This document shows positions 1 to 7,862 of a stretch of 27,298 nucleotides of DNA, one piece after another. The position numbers were made by a program, and so were the translations under genes. Below the pieces are notes generated by a model. That model searched no databases. It had not been told where the DNA came from and saw only the letters and a program-made list of their open reading frames with translations. The stretch comes from F2B08 sp046260445. Lineage in GTDB: Bacteria; Actinomycetota; Actinomycetes; Actinomycetales; Dermatophilaceae. Positions within the stretch are counted from its first letter, which is position 1. The number at the start of each line of letters is the position of its first letter. The stretch lies in contig JBHEPF010000129.1 in the NCBI GenBank assembly GCA_046260445.1, positions 1-27,298 of the forward strand, given 5' to 3'.

Positions 1-1
1 C

Positions 2-1105
2 GCCTGCGGCAGCGAGGGCAGCGACAGCACCGACGGGACGGCGACCGGCGCCGCGACGGCCGAGGACCTCTCCGACAGCGAGAAGGTCGTCAACTGGTCG
101 AACTGGCCCGAGTACATCGACGTCGACGACGACGGCAACCGCCCCTCGGTCGCGGCCTTCACGGCGGCGACCGGCATCGCCGTGAACTACACCGAGGACT
201 ACAACGACAACGACGAGTTCTATGCCAAGGTCCGTCCGCTGCTCGAGGCCGGTCAGGACACGGGCCGGGACGTCTGGTGCAGCACGGACTGGATGGTGGC
301 CCGGCTCATCCGTCAGGGCTACGTCCAGGAGCTGGACTACGGCAACATGCCGAACGCCGAGCAGAACCTCGTCGAATCCCTCTCCGACGTCGAGTTCGAC
401 CCGGGCCGCGCGTACTCGCTGCCGTGGCAGTCCGGCTTCGCGGGCATCGGCTACAACCCCGCCGCAACCGGAGGCAGGGCCGTCGAGTCGATGGACCAGC
501 TCCTCAACGACCCCGCGCTCAAGGGCAGGGTCACGCTCCTCACCGAGATGCGCGACACGGTCGGTCTCGTCCTCATGGAGCTCGGCAAGAGCCTTGACAG
601 CTTCACCGCCGAGGACTTCGACGAGGCCATCGCCTACATCCAGGAGGCCAAGGACCGCGGCCAGATCCAGGGGTTCACCGGCAACGAGTACACCCAGCCG
701 CTCGCCTCCGGCGACATCGCCGCCGCGGTGGCCTGGACAGGCGACATCGTCCAGCTGCAGTACGACAACCCGGACCTCGGCTACGCGCTGCCCGCCAAGG
801 GCTTCACCATCTGGTCGGACAACTTCGTCATTCCCGCGATGGCCACGCACAAGAAGAACGCCGAGCTCCTCATCGACCACTACTACGACCCGCAGGTGAT
901 GGCCGAGGTCGCAGCATGGGTGAACTACATCCCGCCGGTCCAGGGCACCGTCGAGGCGCTCATCGAGCTCGATCCCGAGATCGGGGAGAACCCGCTCATC
1001 GTCCCCAGTGACGAGGTGCTCGCTCGGGCGCAGGTCTTCCGTGGCTTGACCAACGAGGAAGAGACCGACTTCAACGCCAAGTACCAGGCCATCGTGGTCG
1101 GCTGA
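2..1105 (+). CDS. potD: Polyamine ABC transporter substrate-binding lipoprotein, 5' partial
   Basis: Periplasmic-binding-protein-like component that would capture spermidine/putrescine-type cations outside the membrane and pass them to the PotABC importer encoded just downstream. The frame is open from base 2, so the signal peptide is cut off by the window edge. The second visible residue is a Cys preceded by Ala and followed by Gly-Ser and a low-complexity Ser/Asp/Thr/Gly linker, as expected just after a lipobox, so the mature lipoprotein begins here. The domain opens with VVNWSNWPEYID, typical of PotD/PotF, and continues with DVWCSTDWMVARLI and LPWQSGFAGIGYNP; 367 residues are visible. It ends 42 bases before potA. 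The family call is firm. The exact ligand cannot be read from the sequence. Confidence 0.9.
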   Translation, partial: ACGSEGSDSTDGTATGAATAEDLSDSEKVVNWSNWPEYIDVDDDGNRPSVAAFTAATGIAVNYTEDYNDNDEFYAKVRPLLEAGQDTGRDVWCSTDWMVARLIRQGYVQELDYGNMPNAEQNLVESLSDVEFDPGRAYSLPWQSGFAGIGYNPAATGGRAVESMDQLLNDPALKGRVTLLTEMRDTVGLVLMELGKSLDSFTAEDFDEAIAYIQEAKDRGQIQGFTGNEYTQPLASGDIAAAVAWTGDIVQLQYDNPDLGYALPAKGFTIWSDNFVIPAMATHKKNAELLIDHYYDPQVMAEVAAWVNYIPPVQGTVEALIELDPEIGENPLIVPSDEVLARAQVFRGLTNEEETDFNAKYQAIVVG

Positions 1106-1147
1106 CCCAGCCTCCGAACAGCACGACCCGAGGGAGACGATACGAAC

Positions 1148-2266
1148 GTGACCGAGCATCCGGCCGGCGACCTGCGCCTGGAGCAGCTGAGCAAGAGGTT
1201 CGAGTCGTTCACGGCCGTCAGCTCGCTCGACCTGACCATCCCCGAGGGGTCGTTCTTCGCCCTGCTCGGCCCCTCGGGATGCGGCAAGACGACGACACTG
1301 CGGATGATCGCCGGGCTCGAGGACCCGACGTCCGGCACCATCCACATCGGTGATGTCGACATCACCCGCGTCAAGGCGCACAGGCGCAACGTCAACACGG
1401 TCTTCCAGAGCTACGCGCTCTTCCCGCACATGAAGGTCATCGACAACGTGGCCTTCGGTCTCAAACGTCGCGGCGACAAGGACGCGATGCGCAAGGCACA
1501 GACGGCCCTCGACCTCGTCGAGCTCGGCCATCTGGGGAAGAAGAAGCCCAACCAGCTCTCCGGCGGAATGCAGCAGCGCGTGGCGCTCGCGCGAGCAATC
1601 GTCAACCGCCCCAACGTCCTGCTCCTGGACGAGCCCCTCGGTGCCCTCGACCTCAAGCTGCGCCGGCAGATGCAGATCGAGCTCAAACGGATCCAGTCCG
1701 AGGTCGGCATCACCTTCGTCCACGTCACCCATGACCAGGAGGAGGCCATGACGATGGCCGACACCGTGGCGGTCATGAACGCGGGCGATCTCGAGCAGGT
1801 CGGGCCCCCGTCGGATCTCTACGACCACCCGGCGTCGACCTTCGTCGCGAACTTCCTCGGCCAGTCCAACCTGCTCACCTCGCGGATCACCGGCGTCGAC
1901 GGGGACGGGCTGGCCAGCGCGGACTGTCACGGTCACGAGATCCACGTCGCCGCCGACCACATCCCGCAGGGCGTGCAGGACGTCTTCGTCGGGGTCCGTC
2001 CGGAGAAGTTCCGGCTCGACCGCAGCGGTCGCAACCACCTCGACGGCACGGTGACGGACGCCTCGTTCACCGGTGTCGCGACGCAGTACCTCGTCCGCCT
2101 TCCCTGGGGACACGAGGTCACCATCGTCCAGCCCAACGACGGCTCGCGGCGTGCCAGGGTCGGCGAGTCGGTGGACGTTTCGTGGGAGCCGGGCAGCGAG
2201 TTCGTCCTCGACGCGAGCCAGGACGAGGATGCGGGGATGTTCGACACCGGGCTGCGCGATGCCTAG
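1148..2266 (+). CDS. potA: Polyamine ABC transporter ATP-binding protein
   Basis: ATPase subunit that powers the importer. The 372-residue protein has all ABC motifs: Walker A GPSGCGKTT (41-49), Q-loop FQSYALFPH (about 86-94), signature LSGGMQQ (137-143), Walker B VLLLDEP (157-163), a D-loop and the switch His in HVTHD (about 195). The region after about residue 240 is a TOBE-type regulatory domain, usual for the PotA/MalK class. The GTG start at 1148 has AGGGAG at 1131-1136, 11 bases upstream. The stop overlaps the potB start by 8 bases, so the two are probably translationally coupled. Length is normal for PotA. The spermidine/putrescine assignment rests on the neighbouring binding protein and permeases. 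Confidence 0.93.
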   Translation: MTEHPAGDLRLEQLSKRFESFTAVSSLDLTIPEGSFFALLGPSGCGKTTTLRMIAGLEDPTSGTIHIGDVDITRVKAHRRNVNTVFQSYALFPHMKVIDNVAFGLKRRGDKDAMRKAQTALDLVELGHLGKKKPNQLSGGMQQRVALARAIVNRPNVLLLDEPLGALDLKLRRQMQIELKRIQSEVGITFVHVTHDQEEAMTMADTVAVMNAGDLEQVGPPSDLYDHPASTFVANFLGQSNLLTSRITGVDGDGLASADCHGHEIHVAADHIPQGVQDVFVGVRPEKFRLDRSGRNHLDGTVTDASFTGVATQYLVRLPWGHEVTIVQPNDGSRRARVGESVDVSWEPGSEFVLDASQDEDAGMFDTGLRDA

Positions 2267-3179
2267 CGTGAGCACAGCCGTCGGAGGCGGGACGAGCGTG
2301 GCGCCGGACTACCGGGCCCGGCGGAACTGGGTCCCGTATGTGTTGCTCCTCCCGGGTCTGCTCTGGCTCGCGCTCTTCTACGCGACGCCGATGTTCACTC
2401 TCGGCTCGCAGTCGCTGCAGGAGGGCAACGTCTACGACGGCTACGTCCTCACCGGCAATGTCGGTGTCTACGGCGACGCGCTCTCGCAGTACTGGCCGCA
2501 GCTTCTCCGCTCCCTCGGGTACGCAGCCACCGCCACCCTCGCCGGTCTCGTCCTCGCCTACCCCCTCGCGTACTACATGGCGCAGAAGGCGGGGCGGTGG
2601 AAGAACATCATGCTCATCCTCGTCATCGCGCCGTTCTTCACGAGCTTCCTCATCCGCACCCTGGCCTGGCGCATCATCCTCAGTGACGGTGGGATCGTCA
2701 GCAACGTTGTCGAGACGACCGGGCTGATGAACGTCCTAGAAGCGCTCAGTCTGACGACGGGAGGCACGCTGCTCAACAGCAAGTTCGCCGTCATGGCGGG
2801 TCTGACGTACAACTTCCTGCCGTTCATGATCCTTCCGCTCTACGCGGCGCTGGAGCGCCTGGACCCGAGGATGATGGAGGCGGCCCGAGACCTGTACGCC
2901 TCCGGCTGGGCGACCTTCCGGCATGTCATCTGGCCACTCTCGCTCCCGGGTGTGGTGGCCGGGACGCTCCTGACCTTCATCCCCGCCGCCGGTGACTACA
3001 TCAACAGTCGTCTGCTCGGCAACACCCAGACGGTGATGATCGGCCAGGTCATCGACAGCCTGTTCCTCCGGGTGCTCGACTACCCGCAGGCCGCGGCCCT
3101 CTCGTTCATCCTGCTGCTGATGATCGTGACACTCGTCGCCCTGTATGTGCGCAAGGCCGGCACGGAAGAGCTGGTGTGA
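2259..3179 (+). CDS. potB: Polyamine ABC transporter permease, PotB-like
   Basis: First inner-membrane permease of the importer, 306 residues. After a short polar N-terminus there is a membrane helix (PYVLLLPGLLWLALFYATP), then a periplasmic stretch and further helices. The cytoplasmic EAA loop that docks on PotA is visible as EAARDLYASGWATFRHVIWP, followed by LPGVVAG. I chose the ATG at 2259 because it overlaps the potA stop and directly precedes the conserved first helix; a GTG at 2268 is a minor alternative. An upstream extension of the same frame to 2073 lies inside potA and is a shadow. The last 43 bases (3137-3179), including the stop codon, are repeated exactly 62 bases downstream. Confidence 0.9.
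   Translation: MPSVSTAVGGGTSVAPDYRARRNWVPYVLLLPGLLWLALFYATPMFTLGSQSLQEGNVYDGYVLTGNVGVYGDALSQYWPQLLRSLGYAATATLAGLVLAYPLAYYMAQKAGRWKNIMLILVIAPFFTSFLIRTLAWRIILSDGGIVSNVVETTGLMNVLEALSLTTGGTLLNSKFAVMAGLTYNFLPFMILPLYAALERLDPRMMEAARDLYASGWATFRHVIWPLSLPGVVAGTLLTFIPAAGDYINSRLLGNTQTVMIGQVIDSLFLRVLDYPQAAALSFILLLMIVTLVALYVRKAGTEELV
3137..3179 (+). repeat. 43-bp direct repeat, copy 1 (3' end of potB)
   Basis: This 43-base stretch is the coding tail of potB (ending ...KAGTEELV and TGA). It recurs without mismatch at 3199-3241, an offset of 62 bases. The flanking bases differ on both sides (t/a on the left, g/c on the right), so the repeat borders are exact. Confidence 0.97.
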
Positions 3180-3198
3180 GCGTGGACGGAATCAAGCA

Positions 3199-3241
3199 CG
3201 CCCTGTATGTGCGCAAGGCCGGCACGGAAGAGCTGGTGTGA
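3199..3241 (+). repeat. 43-bp direct repeat, copy 2 (potB-potC junction)
   Basis: Exact second copy of 3137-3179. It supplies the GGAAGAG-like ribosome binding site (about 3223-3229) and ends one base before the potC ATG at 3243. A GTG at 3182 opens a 19-codon frame that runs through this copy in the original potB reading frame and stops at TGA 3239-3241, so the potB C-terminal peptide is encoded twice. Between the copies lie 19 unique bases (3180-3198). This looks like a local tandem duplication, or less likely an assembly artefact. Confidence 0.95.
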
Positions 3242-3242
3242 C

Positions 3243-4034
3243 ATGACCTGGATCAAGAGGCACCTGCTCATGGTCGCGGCCCTGGTCGTGCTGGCCTACC
3301 TGCTCATCCCCAACCTCGTCGTCGCGATCTTCTCGTTCAACAACCCTCGCGGTCGCTACAACTACCAGTGGAACGAGTTCTCCACGGCCGCCTGGCGCGA
3401 CCCGTGCGGGAACCCCGGCATCTGCGAGGCCCTCGGGCTGAGCCTGCGCATCGGGGTCATCGCCTCGCTCGTCGCGACCATTCTCGGAACCCTCATCGCG
3501 TTCGCGCTCGGGCGGCACCGCTTCCGGGGCCGGTCCGGGACGAACCTGCTCATCTTCATGCCGATGGCGACTCCTGAGGTCGTCATGGGCTCGAGCCTGC
3601 TCACGTTGTTCGTCATGGCGGGCGTGCCCTCCGGGGCGGTCAACATCACGATCGCGCACATCATGTTCTGCCTGTCGTTCGTCGTTGTGGCGGTCAAGGC
3701 GAGAGTGAGCTCGCTCGACCCGCGCCTCGAGGAGGCGGCGGCGGACCTCGGTGCGAACGCGTTCCATACCTTCATCCGGGTGACCCTGCCGCTCGCGGCG
3801 CCGGGAATCGCGGCTGGTGCGCTGCTCGCCTTCTCGCTCAGCTTCGACGACTACATCATCACCAACTTCAACGCGAGCCCGTCGTCGATCACCTTCCCCA
3901 TGTATGTGTGGGGTGCCGCTCAGCGTGGCACGCCCGTCGAGATCTTCGTCGTGGGTACGGTGATGTTCCTCATCGCGCTCACGGTCGTCGTGATCGGCCA
4001 GCTCCTCAGTGCCCGCCGCGAACGCCTAGCGTGA
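3243..4034 (+). CDS. potC: Polyamine ABC transporter permease, PotC-like
   Basis: Second membrane permease of the importer, 263 residues. It begins MTWIKRHLL and has a first helix VAALVVLAYLLIPNLVVAIFSF, further helices, and the EAA loop EEAAADLGANAFHTFIRVTLP followed by PGIAAG, which contacts PotA. The segment SFDDYIITNF is typical of PotC. The frame is open upstream to an ATG at 3207, but that lies in the duplicated potB tail, so the ATG at 3243 with GGAAGAG upstream is preferred. It ends 21 bases before the next gene and belongs to the same operon. Confidence 0.9.
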   Translation: MTWIKRHLLMVAALVVLAYLLIPNLVVAIFSFNNPRGRYNYQWNEFSTAAWRDPCGNPGICEALGLSLRIGVIASLVATILGTLIAFALGRHRFRGRSGTNLLIFMPMATPEVVMGSSLLTLFVMAGVPSGAVNITIAHIMFCLSFVVVAVKARVSSLDPRLEEAAADLGANAFHTFIRVTLPLAAPGIAAGALLAFSLSFDDYIITNFNASPSSITFPMYVWGAAQRGTPVEIFVVGTVMFLIALTVVVIGQLLSARRERLA

Positions 4035-4055
4035 GCCCGAAGGAAGGATGACACC

Positions 4056-5333
4056 ATGCGCGTTCTCATGATCGGAGCCGGGGGAGTCGGTGACGCAGCG
4101 GCGAAGATCGCCGTCGAGCGTGACTTCTTCGAGCTCTTCGTCGTCGCCGACTACGACCTGGGCCGGGCCCAGGCGACCGTGGACGCGGCGGCGGCCCGCA
4201 GGCCGGGGGAGAGCCGGTTCCTCGCTGCCCAGGTGGATGCCTCCGACGCCGACGCTGTCGCGGCGCTCGCGCGCGAGCACGACGCGACGCACGTCTTCAA
4301 TGCCGTCGACCCGCGCTTCGTCATGCCGATCTTCAACGGCGCCTTCGCCGCTGGGGCGGACTACCTCGACATGGCGATGAGCCTCTCCCGGAGGCATCCG
4401 ACCGAGCCCTACAGCAGGGTCGGGGTGAAGCTGGGCGACGAGCAGTTCGCCCAGGAGCGACGGTGGGAGGAGTCCGGTCGGCTCGCGCTGCTCGGGATCG
4501 GTATCGAGCCGGGCCTCTCCGACGTGTTCGCCCGCTACGCGTCCGACCACCTCTTCTCGCACATCGACGAGCTCGGCACGCGCGACGGAGCCAACCTCGT
4601 GATCCGCGACGAAGAGGGGAACGAGGTCTTTGCACCGGGGTTCTCGATGTGGACGATCATCGAGGAGTGCCTCAACCCACCGGTCGTGTGGGAGCGAGCC
4701 CGCGAGTTCGAGGCGGACCAGGGGTGGTTCACCCTGCCCCCCTTCAGCGAGCCCGAGGTCTTCGAGTTCCCCGAGGGGATCGGCCCGGTCGAGTGCGTCC
4801 ACGTCGAGCACGAGGAGGTCCTCCTCATGCCGCGCTGGGTCGATGCCGACAAGGTGACCTTCAAGTACGGCCTCGGCGAGGAGATGATCACGATCCTCAA
4901 GACGCTGCACACCCTCGGTCTCGACAGCACCGAGAGGATCACGGTCAAGGGCGTCGAGGTGAGCCCGCGCGATGTCGTCGCCGCGGCCCTGCCCGACCCG
5001 GCGACGATCGGACCCCGGATGGAGGGCAAGACCTGCGCCGGGCTCTACGTCACCGGCATTGGAAAGGGCGGAGACAAGGACGGCCTTCCTAGATCCGTCT
5101 ACCTCTACCACGTGAGCGACAACGCCGACACGATGCGCGACTACGGTGCTCAGTGCGTCGTCTGGCAGACCGCAGTCAACCCGGTCGTCGCCCTCGAGCT
5201 GCTCGCGAACGGCACCTGGGCCGGCGCCGGCATCCTGGGCCCGGAGGCCTTCGACGCGGTCCCGTTCCTCGAGCTCCTGGCGGCACCCAAGCCGCAGGGC
5301 TACGCGTCCCCCTGGGGGATGGAGGAGCGGTGA
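4056..5333 (+). CDS. Saccharopine dehydrogenase-like (carboxynorspermidine dehydrogenase-like) oxidoreductase
   Basis: Predicted NAD(P)-dependent enzyme of 425 residues. Rossmann glycines are at 7-12 (GAGGVG), with an acidic end of the second strand (VVADYD, about 29-34). The central GIGIEPGLSDVFARYA and the C-terminal YHVSDNADTMRDYG and QTAVNPVVALELL segments resemble the saccharopine reductase/carboxynorspermidine dehydrogenase group. That group forms or oxidises C-N bonds in amino-acid and polyamine conjugates. AAGGAAGG sits upstream of the ATG. Its stop overlaps the ureohydrolase GTG (GTGA). Placement between a polyamine importer and an agmatinase-family enzyme suggests a substrate with a secondary amine and perhaps a guanidino group. 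No decarboxylase is present to make this a biosynthetic set. The substrate is unknown. Confidence 0.75.
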   Translation: MRVLMIGAGGVGDAAAKIAVERDFFELFVVADYDLGRAQATVDAAAARRPGESRFLAAQVDASDADAVAALAREHDATHVFNAVDPRFVMPIFNGAFAAGADYLDMAMSLSRRHPTEPYSRVGVKLGDEQFAQERRWEESGRLALLGIGIEPGLSDVFARYASDHLFSHIDELGTRDGANLVIRDEEGNEVFAPGFSMWTIIEECLNPPVVWERAREFEADQGWFTLPPFSEPEVFEFPEGIGPVECVHVEHEEVLLMPRWVDADKVTFKYGLGEEMITILKTLHTLGLDSTERITVKGVEVSPRDVVAAALPDPATIGPRMEGKTCAGLYVTGIGKGGDKDGLPRSVYLYHVSDNADTMRDYGAQCVVWQTAVNPVVALELLANGTWAGAGILGPEAFDAVPFLELLAAPKPQGYASPWGMEER

Positions 5334-6391
5334 GCGGCCCTGTGTCGACGCCCCCTGCGGGGCGCTACGGCCAGCAGTTCGGCCCGGACTTCACCTTCCT
5401 CGGCGTCCCGGCCTGCGACCTCGCCGACCCCGAGTCGTATGCGGGGGCCGACGTCGTCATCCTCGGTGCCCCGTTCGACGGGGGCACGTCCCACCGGCCG
5501 GGGACACGGTTCGGGCCGGCCGCGATCCGCGGGACCGACTACCTCGGCCATGACGGCTCCAGGCCGTCGCTGGCCTTGCGCACCGACGGCCTCACCGACC
5601 TTCGGGTCCTCGACGCCGGGGACGTCGAGCTGCCGCCCGGCGACATCGAGACCACCCTCGGCCGGATCGAGGAGGCGGTCCAGACGATCACCCGGGCCGG
5701 CGCCATCCCGCTGGTCCTCGGAGGCGACCACTCCATCGCCTATCCGGACGCCAAGGGTGTGGCGAACGTCCTCGGCCACGGCCGCGTGTCGATGATCCAC
5801 TTCGACGCCCATGCGGACACCGGTGACATCGAGTTCGGCTCCCTCTGGGGCCACGGCCAGCCCATGCGCCGGCTCATCGAGTCCGGGGCATTGCGCGGTG
5901 ACCGGTTCCTCCAGGTGGGGCTGCGCGGCTACTGGCCCGGACCCGAGACGCTCGACTGGATGGCGCAGCAGCGGATGCGCTCGTTCGAGATGACCGAGAT
6001 CGTCCATCGTGGGCTGGAGGTGTGCCTCACCGAGGCGTTCACCGTCGCCACCGACGAGTGCGACGGCGTCTTCCTCTCCGTCGACATCGACGTCTGCGAC
6101 CCGGCTCACGCTCCCGGCACCGGCACGCCGGAGCCGGGGGGCCTCACGGCCCGTCAGCTGCTCGACTCGGTGCGCCGGATCTGCCTGGAGCTGCCGGTCG
6201 TCGGTATCGACGTCGTCGAGGTGAGCCCGCCCTACGACCACGCCGACATCACGGCCGCTCTCGCCAACCGTGTTGTGCTGGAGTCTCTCTCGGCCATCGC
6301 CCGTCGCCGCAAGGATGACCTCGACGGCACCCGGTGGGATCCCGCACGACCGCTCCTCGACGGCCGGAACCACGACTCCCGACCCGACTAG
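5330..6391 (+). CDS. speB: Agmatinase-family ureohydrolase
   Basis: Mn-dependent hydrolase that removes urea from a guanidino compound such as agmatine. The 353-residue protein carries the three ureohydrolase signatures: GGDHS (131-135), DAHAD (159-163) and SVDIDVCDPAHAPG (250-263), supplying the His/Asp ligands of the binuclear metal centre. The N-terminal GAPFDGGTSHRPGTRFGP is typical of agmatinase rather than arginase. The GTG at 5330 overlaps the stop of the previous gene; another GTG at 5342, with GGAGGAG 14 bases upstream, is an alternative start. Family members also act on guanidinobutyrate, guanidinopropionate or aminopropylagmatine, so agmatine itself is only the default. Its TAG stop lies within the -10 box proposed for the next gene. 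Confidence 0.85.
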   Translation: MSGPVSTPPAGRYGQQFGPDFTFLGVPACDLADPESYAGADVVILGAPFDGGTSHRPGTRFGPAAIRGTDYLGHDGSRPSLALRTDGLTDLRVLDAGDVELPPGDIETTLGRIEEAVQTITRAGAIPLVLGGDHSIAYPDAKGVANVLGHGRVSMIHFDAHADTGDIEFGSLWGHGQPMRRLIESGALRGDRFLQVGLRGYWPGPETLDWMAQQRMRSFEMTEIVHRGLEVCLTEAFTVATDECDGVFLSVDIDVCDPAHAPGTGTPEPGGLTARQLLDSVRRICLELPVVGIDVVEVSPPYDHADITAALANRVVLESLSAIARRRKDDLDGTRWDPARPLLDGRNHDSRPD

Positions 6392-6394
6392 GCT
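6389..6394 (+). promoter_or_regulatory. -10 box for leaderless aldehyde dehydrogenase mRNA
   Basis: TAGGCT, which begins with the speB stop codon, ends 7 bases before the ATG at 6402. This places the predicted transcription start at the A of the ATG. No clear ribosome binding site is present. The aldehyde dehydrogenase may therefore be expressed separately as well as by read-through. Confidence 0.5.
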
Positions 6395-6401
6395 GAAGCG
6401 C

Positions 6402-7862
6402 ATGGCAGTGACCCAGAAGTCCCTTCTCGAGTCCGTCCCCACCCTGCTCTCCATCGGCGGGCAGTGGCGCGAGTCCTCGACCGGTGCCCGCTTCGATGTC
6501 CATGACCCTGCGACCGGGTCGGTCCTCACGAGCGTCGCGGACGGCTCGGTCGCCGACGGCAAGGCCGCACTCGACGCGGCCGTCGCGGCTCAGGACGCCT
6601 GGGCTCGCACGGCCCCGCGGGACCGGGGCGAGATGCTGCGCGCCGCATATGAGCGCATGCATGAGCGGGCGGAGGAGCTGGCGACGCTCATGACGCTCGA
6701 GATGGGCAAACCCCTTGCTGAGGCGCACGGTGAGGTCACCTACGCGGCGGAGTTCTTCCGCTGGTTCGGCGAGGAGGCGGTCCGCGTCCACGGGCGGTAT
6801 GCCGTGGCTCCCAACGGTGCGACCCGCCTGCTGACGATGAAGCAGCCGGTCGGTCCCACGCTGATGATCACGCCGTGGAACTTCCCGCTCGCCATGGGGA
6901 CCCGCAAGATCGGTCCGGCGCTCGCCGCCGGATGCACCATGGTCGTCAAGCCGGCCCACGAGACGCCGCTGAGCATGCTTGCTCTCGCGCAGATCCTCGA
7001 GGAGGTCGGCGTCCCGGCGGGGGTCGTCAACGTCATCACGACGACCACCTCCGGCGCGGTCTGCGAGCCGCTCATTCGCGACCCTCGCCTGCGCAAGCTG
7101 ACCTTCACCGGTTCGACCGCTGTGGGCAAGGTGCTCGTCGAGCAGTCCGCCGAGCAGCTGCTCCGACTGTCGATGGAGCTGGGCGGCAACGCGCCGTTCA
7201 TCGTGTTCGAGGACGCCGATGTCGACGCGGCGGTCGAGGGTGCCATGCTCGCGAAGATGCGAAACATCGGGGAGGCGTGCACCGCGGCCAACCGCTTCTT
7301 CGTCCACGACTCCGTCGCGGACGAGTTCACCGGCAAGCTGGCCGACCGGATGGGTGGGCTCACGGTCGGCAAGGGCACGAAGAAGGGCGTCGATGTCGGT
7401 CCGCTCATCACCGCCAAGGCGCGCGACGGGGTGCACGAGCTCGTCGAGGATGCCGTCTCGCGAGGGGCGAGCGCTCTCGTCGGGGGCGGCCCGATCGAGG
7501 GCCGCGGCTTCTTCTACCAGCCGACCGTTCTCGCGAACGTGGCGGCCGACTCGCGCTGCCTCACCGAGGAGATCTTCGGTCCGGTCGCGCCCGTGTGCAC
7601 CTTCGCCGACGAGGCCGACGTCGTCGCCAGGGCCAACGCGACCGAGTACGGCCTCGTCGGGTACGTCTTCACCCGCGACAACGCGCGCGTGCTTCGCGTC
7701 TCCGAGGCCCTCGAGTTCGGGATGATCGGCATCAACACGGGCATCGTCTCGAACCCGGCCGCCCCGTTCGGCGGCGTCAAGCAGTCCGGGTTCGGCCGTG
7801 AAGGCGGCTTCGAGGGGATCGACGAGTACCTCGAGGTGAAGTACGTGGGGATCACGCTATGA
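6402..7862 (+). CDS. gabD: NAD(P)-dependent aldehyde dehydrogenase, succinate-semialdehyde dehydrogenase-like
   Basis: Oxidises an aldehyde to a carboxylate, plausibly succinate semialdehyde or 4-aminobutyraldehyde made in polyamine breakdown. The 486-residue protein has the cofactor-site ITPWNFPLAMGTRKIGPALAAG (split around 156-177), FTGSTAVGK (235-243), catalytic Glu259 in MELGGNAPF, catalytic Cys293 in GEACTAANR, and EIFGPVAPV. These fit the GabD class better than betaine-aldehyde types, but substrate choice cannot be settled by motif. The ATG at 6402 is 10 bases after speB. An open frame to 6270 overlaps speB and is not used. The stop overlaps the next start (ATGA at 7859-7862). Confidence 0.87.
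   Translation: MAVTQKSLLESVPTLLSIGGQWRESSTGARFDVHDPATGSVLTSVADGSVADGKAALDAAVAAQDAWARTAPRDRGEMLRAAYERMHERAEELATLMTLEMGKPLAEAHGEVTYAAEFFRWFGEEAVRVHGRYAVAPNGATRLLTMKQPVGPTLMITPWNFPLAMGTRKIGPALAAGCTMVVKPAHETPLSMLALAQILEEVGVPAGVVNVITTTTSGAVCEPLIRDPRLRKLTFTGSTAVGKVLVEQSAEQLLRLSMELGGNAPFIVFEDADVDAAVEGAMLAKMRNIGEACTAANRFFVHDSVADEFTGKLADRMGGLTVGKGTKKGVDVGPLITAKARDGVHELVEDAVSRGASALVGGGPIEGRGFFYQPTVLANVAADSRCLTEEIFGPVAPVCTFADEADVVARANATEYGLVGYVFTRDNARVLRVSEALEFGMIGINTGIVSNPAAPFGGVKQSGFGREGGFEGIDEYLEVKYVGITL

Noticed and set aside
2261..4037. Shared 13-mer gcctagcgtgagc at the ends of potA and potC
   Set aside because: Likely chance: common Ala/Arg codons plus stop and GTG-AGC in GC-rich sequence; no extension of the match on either side.
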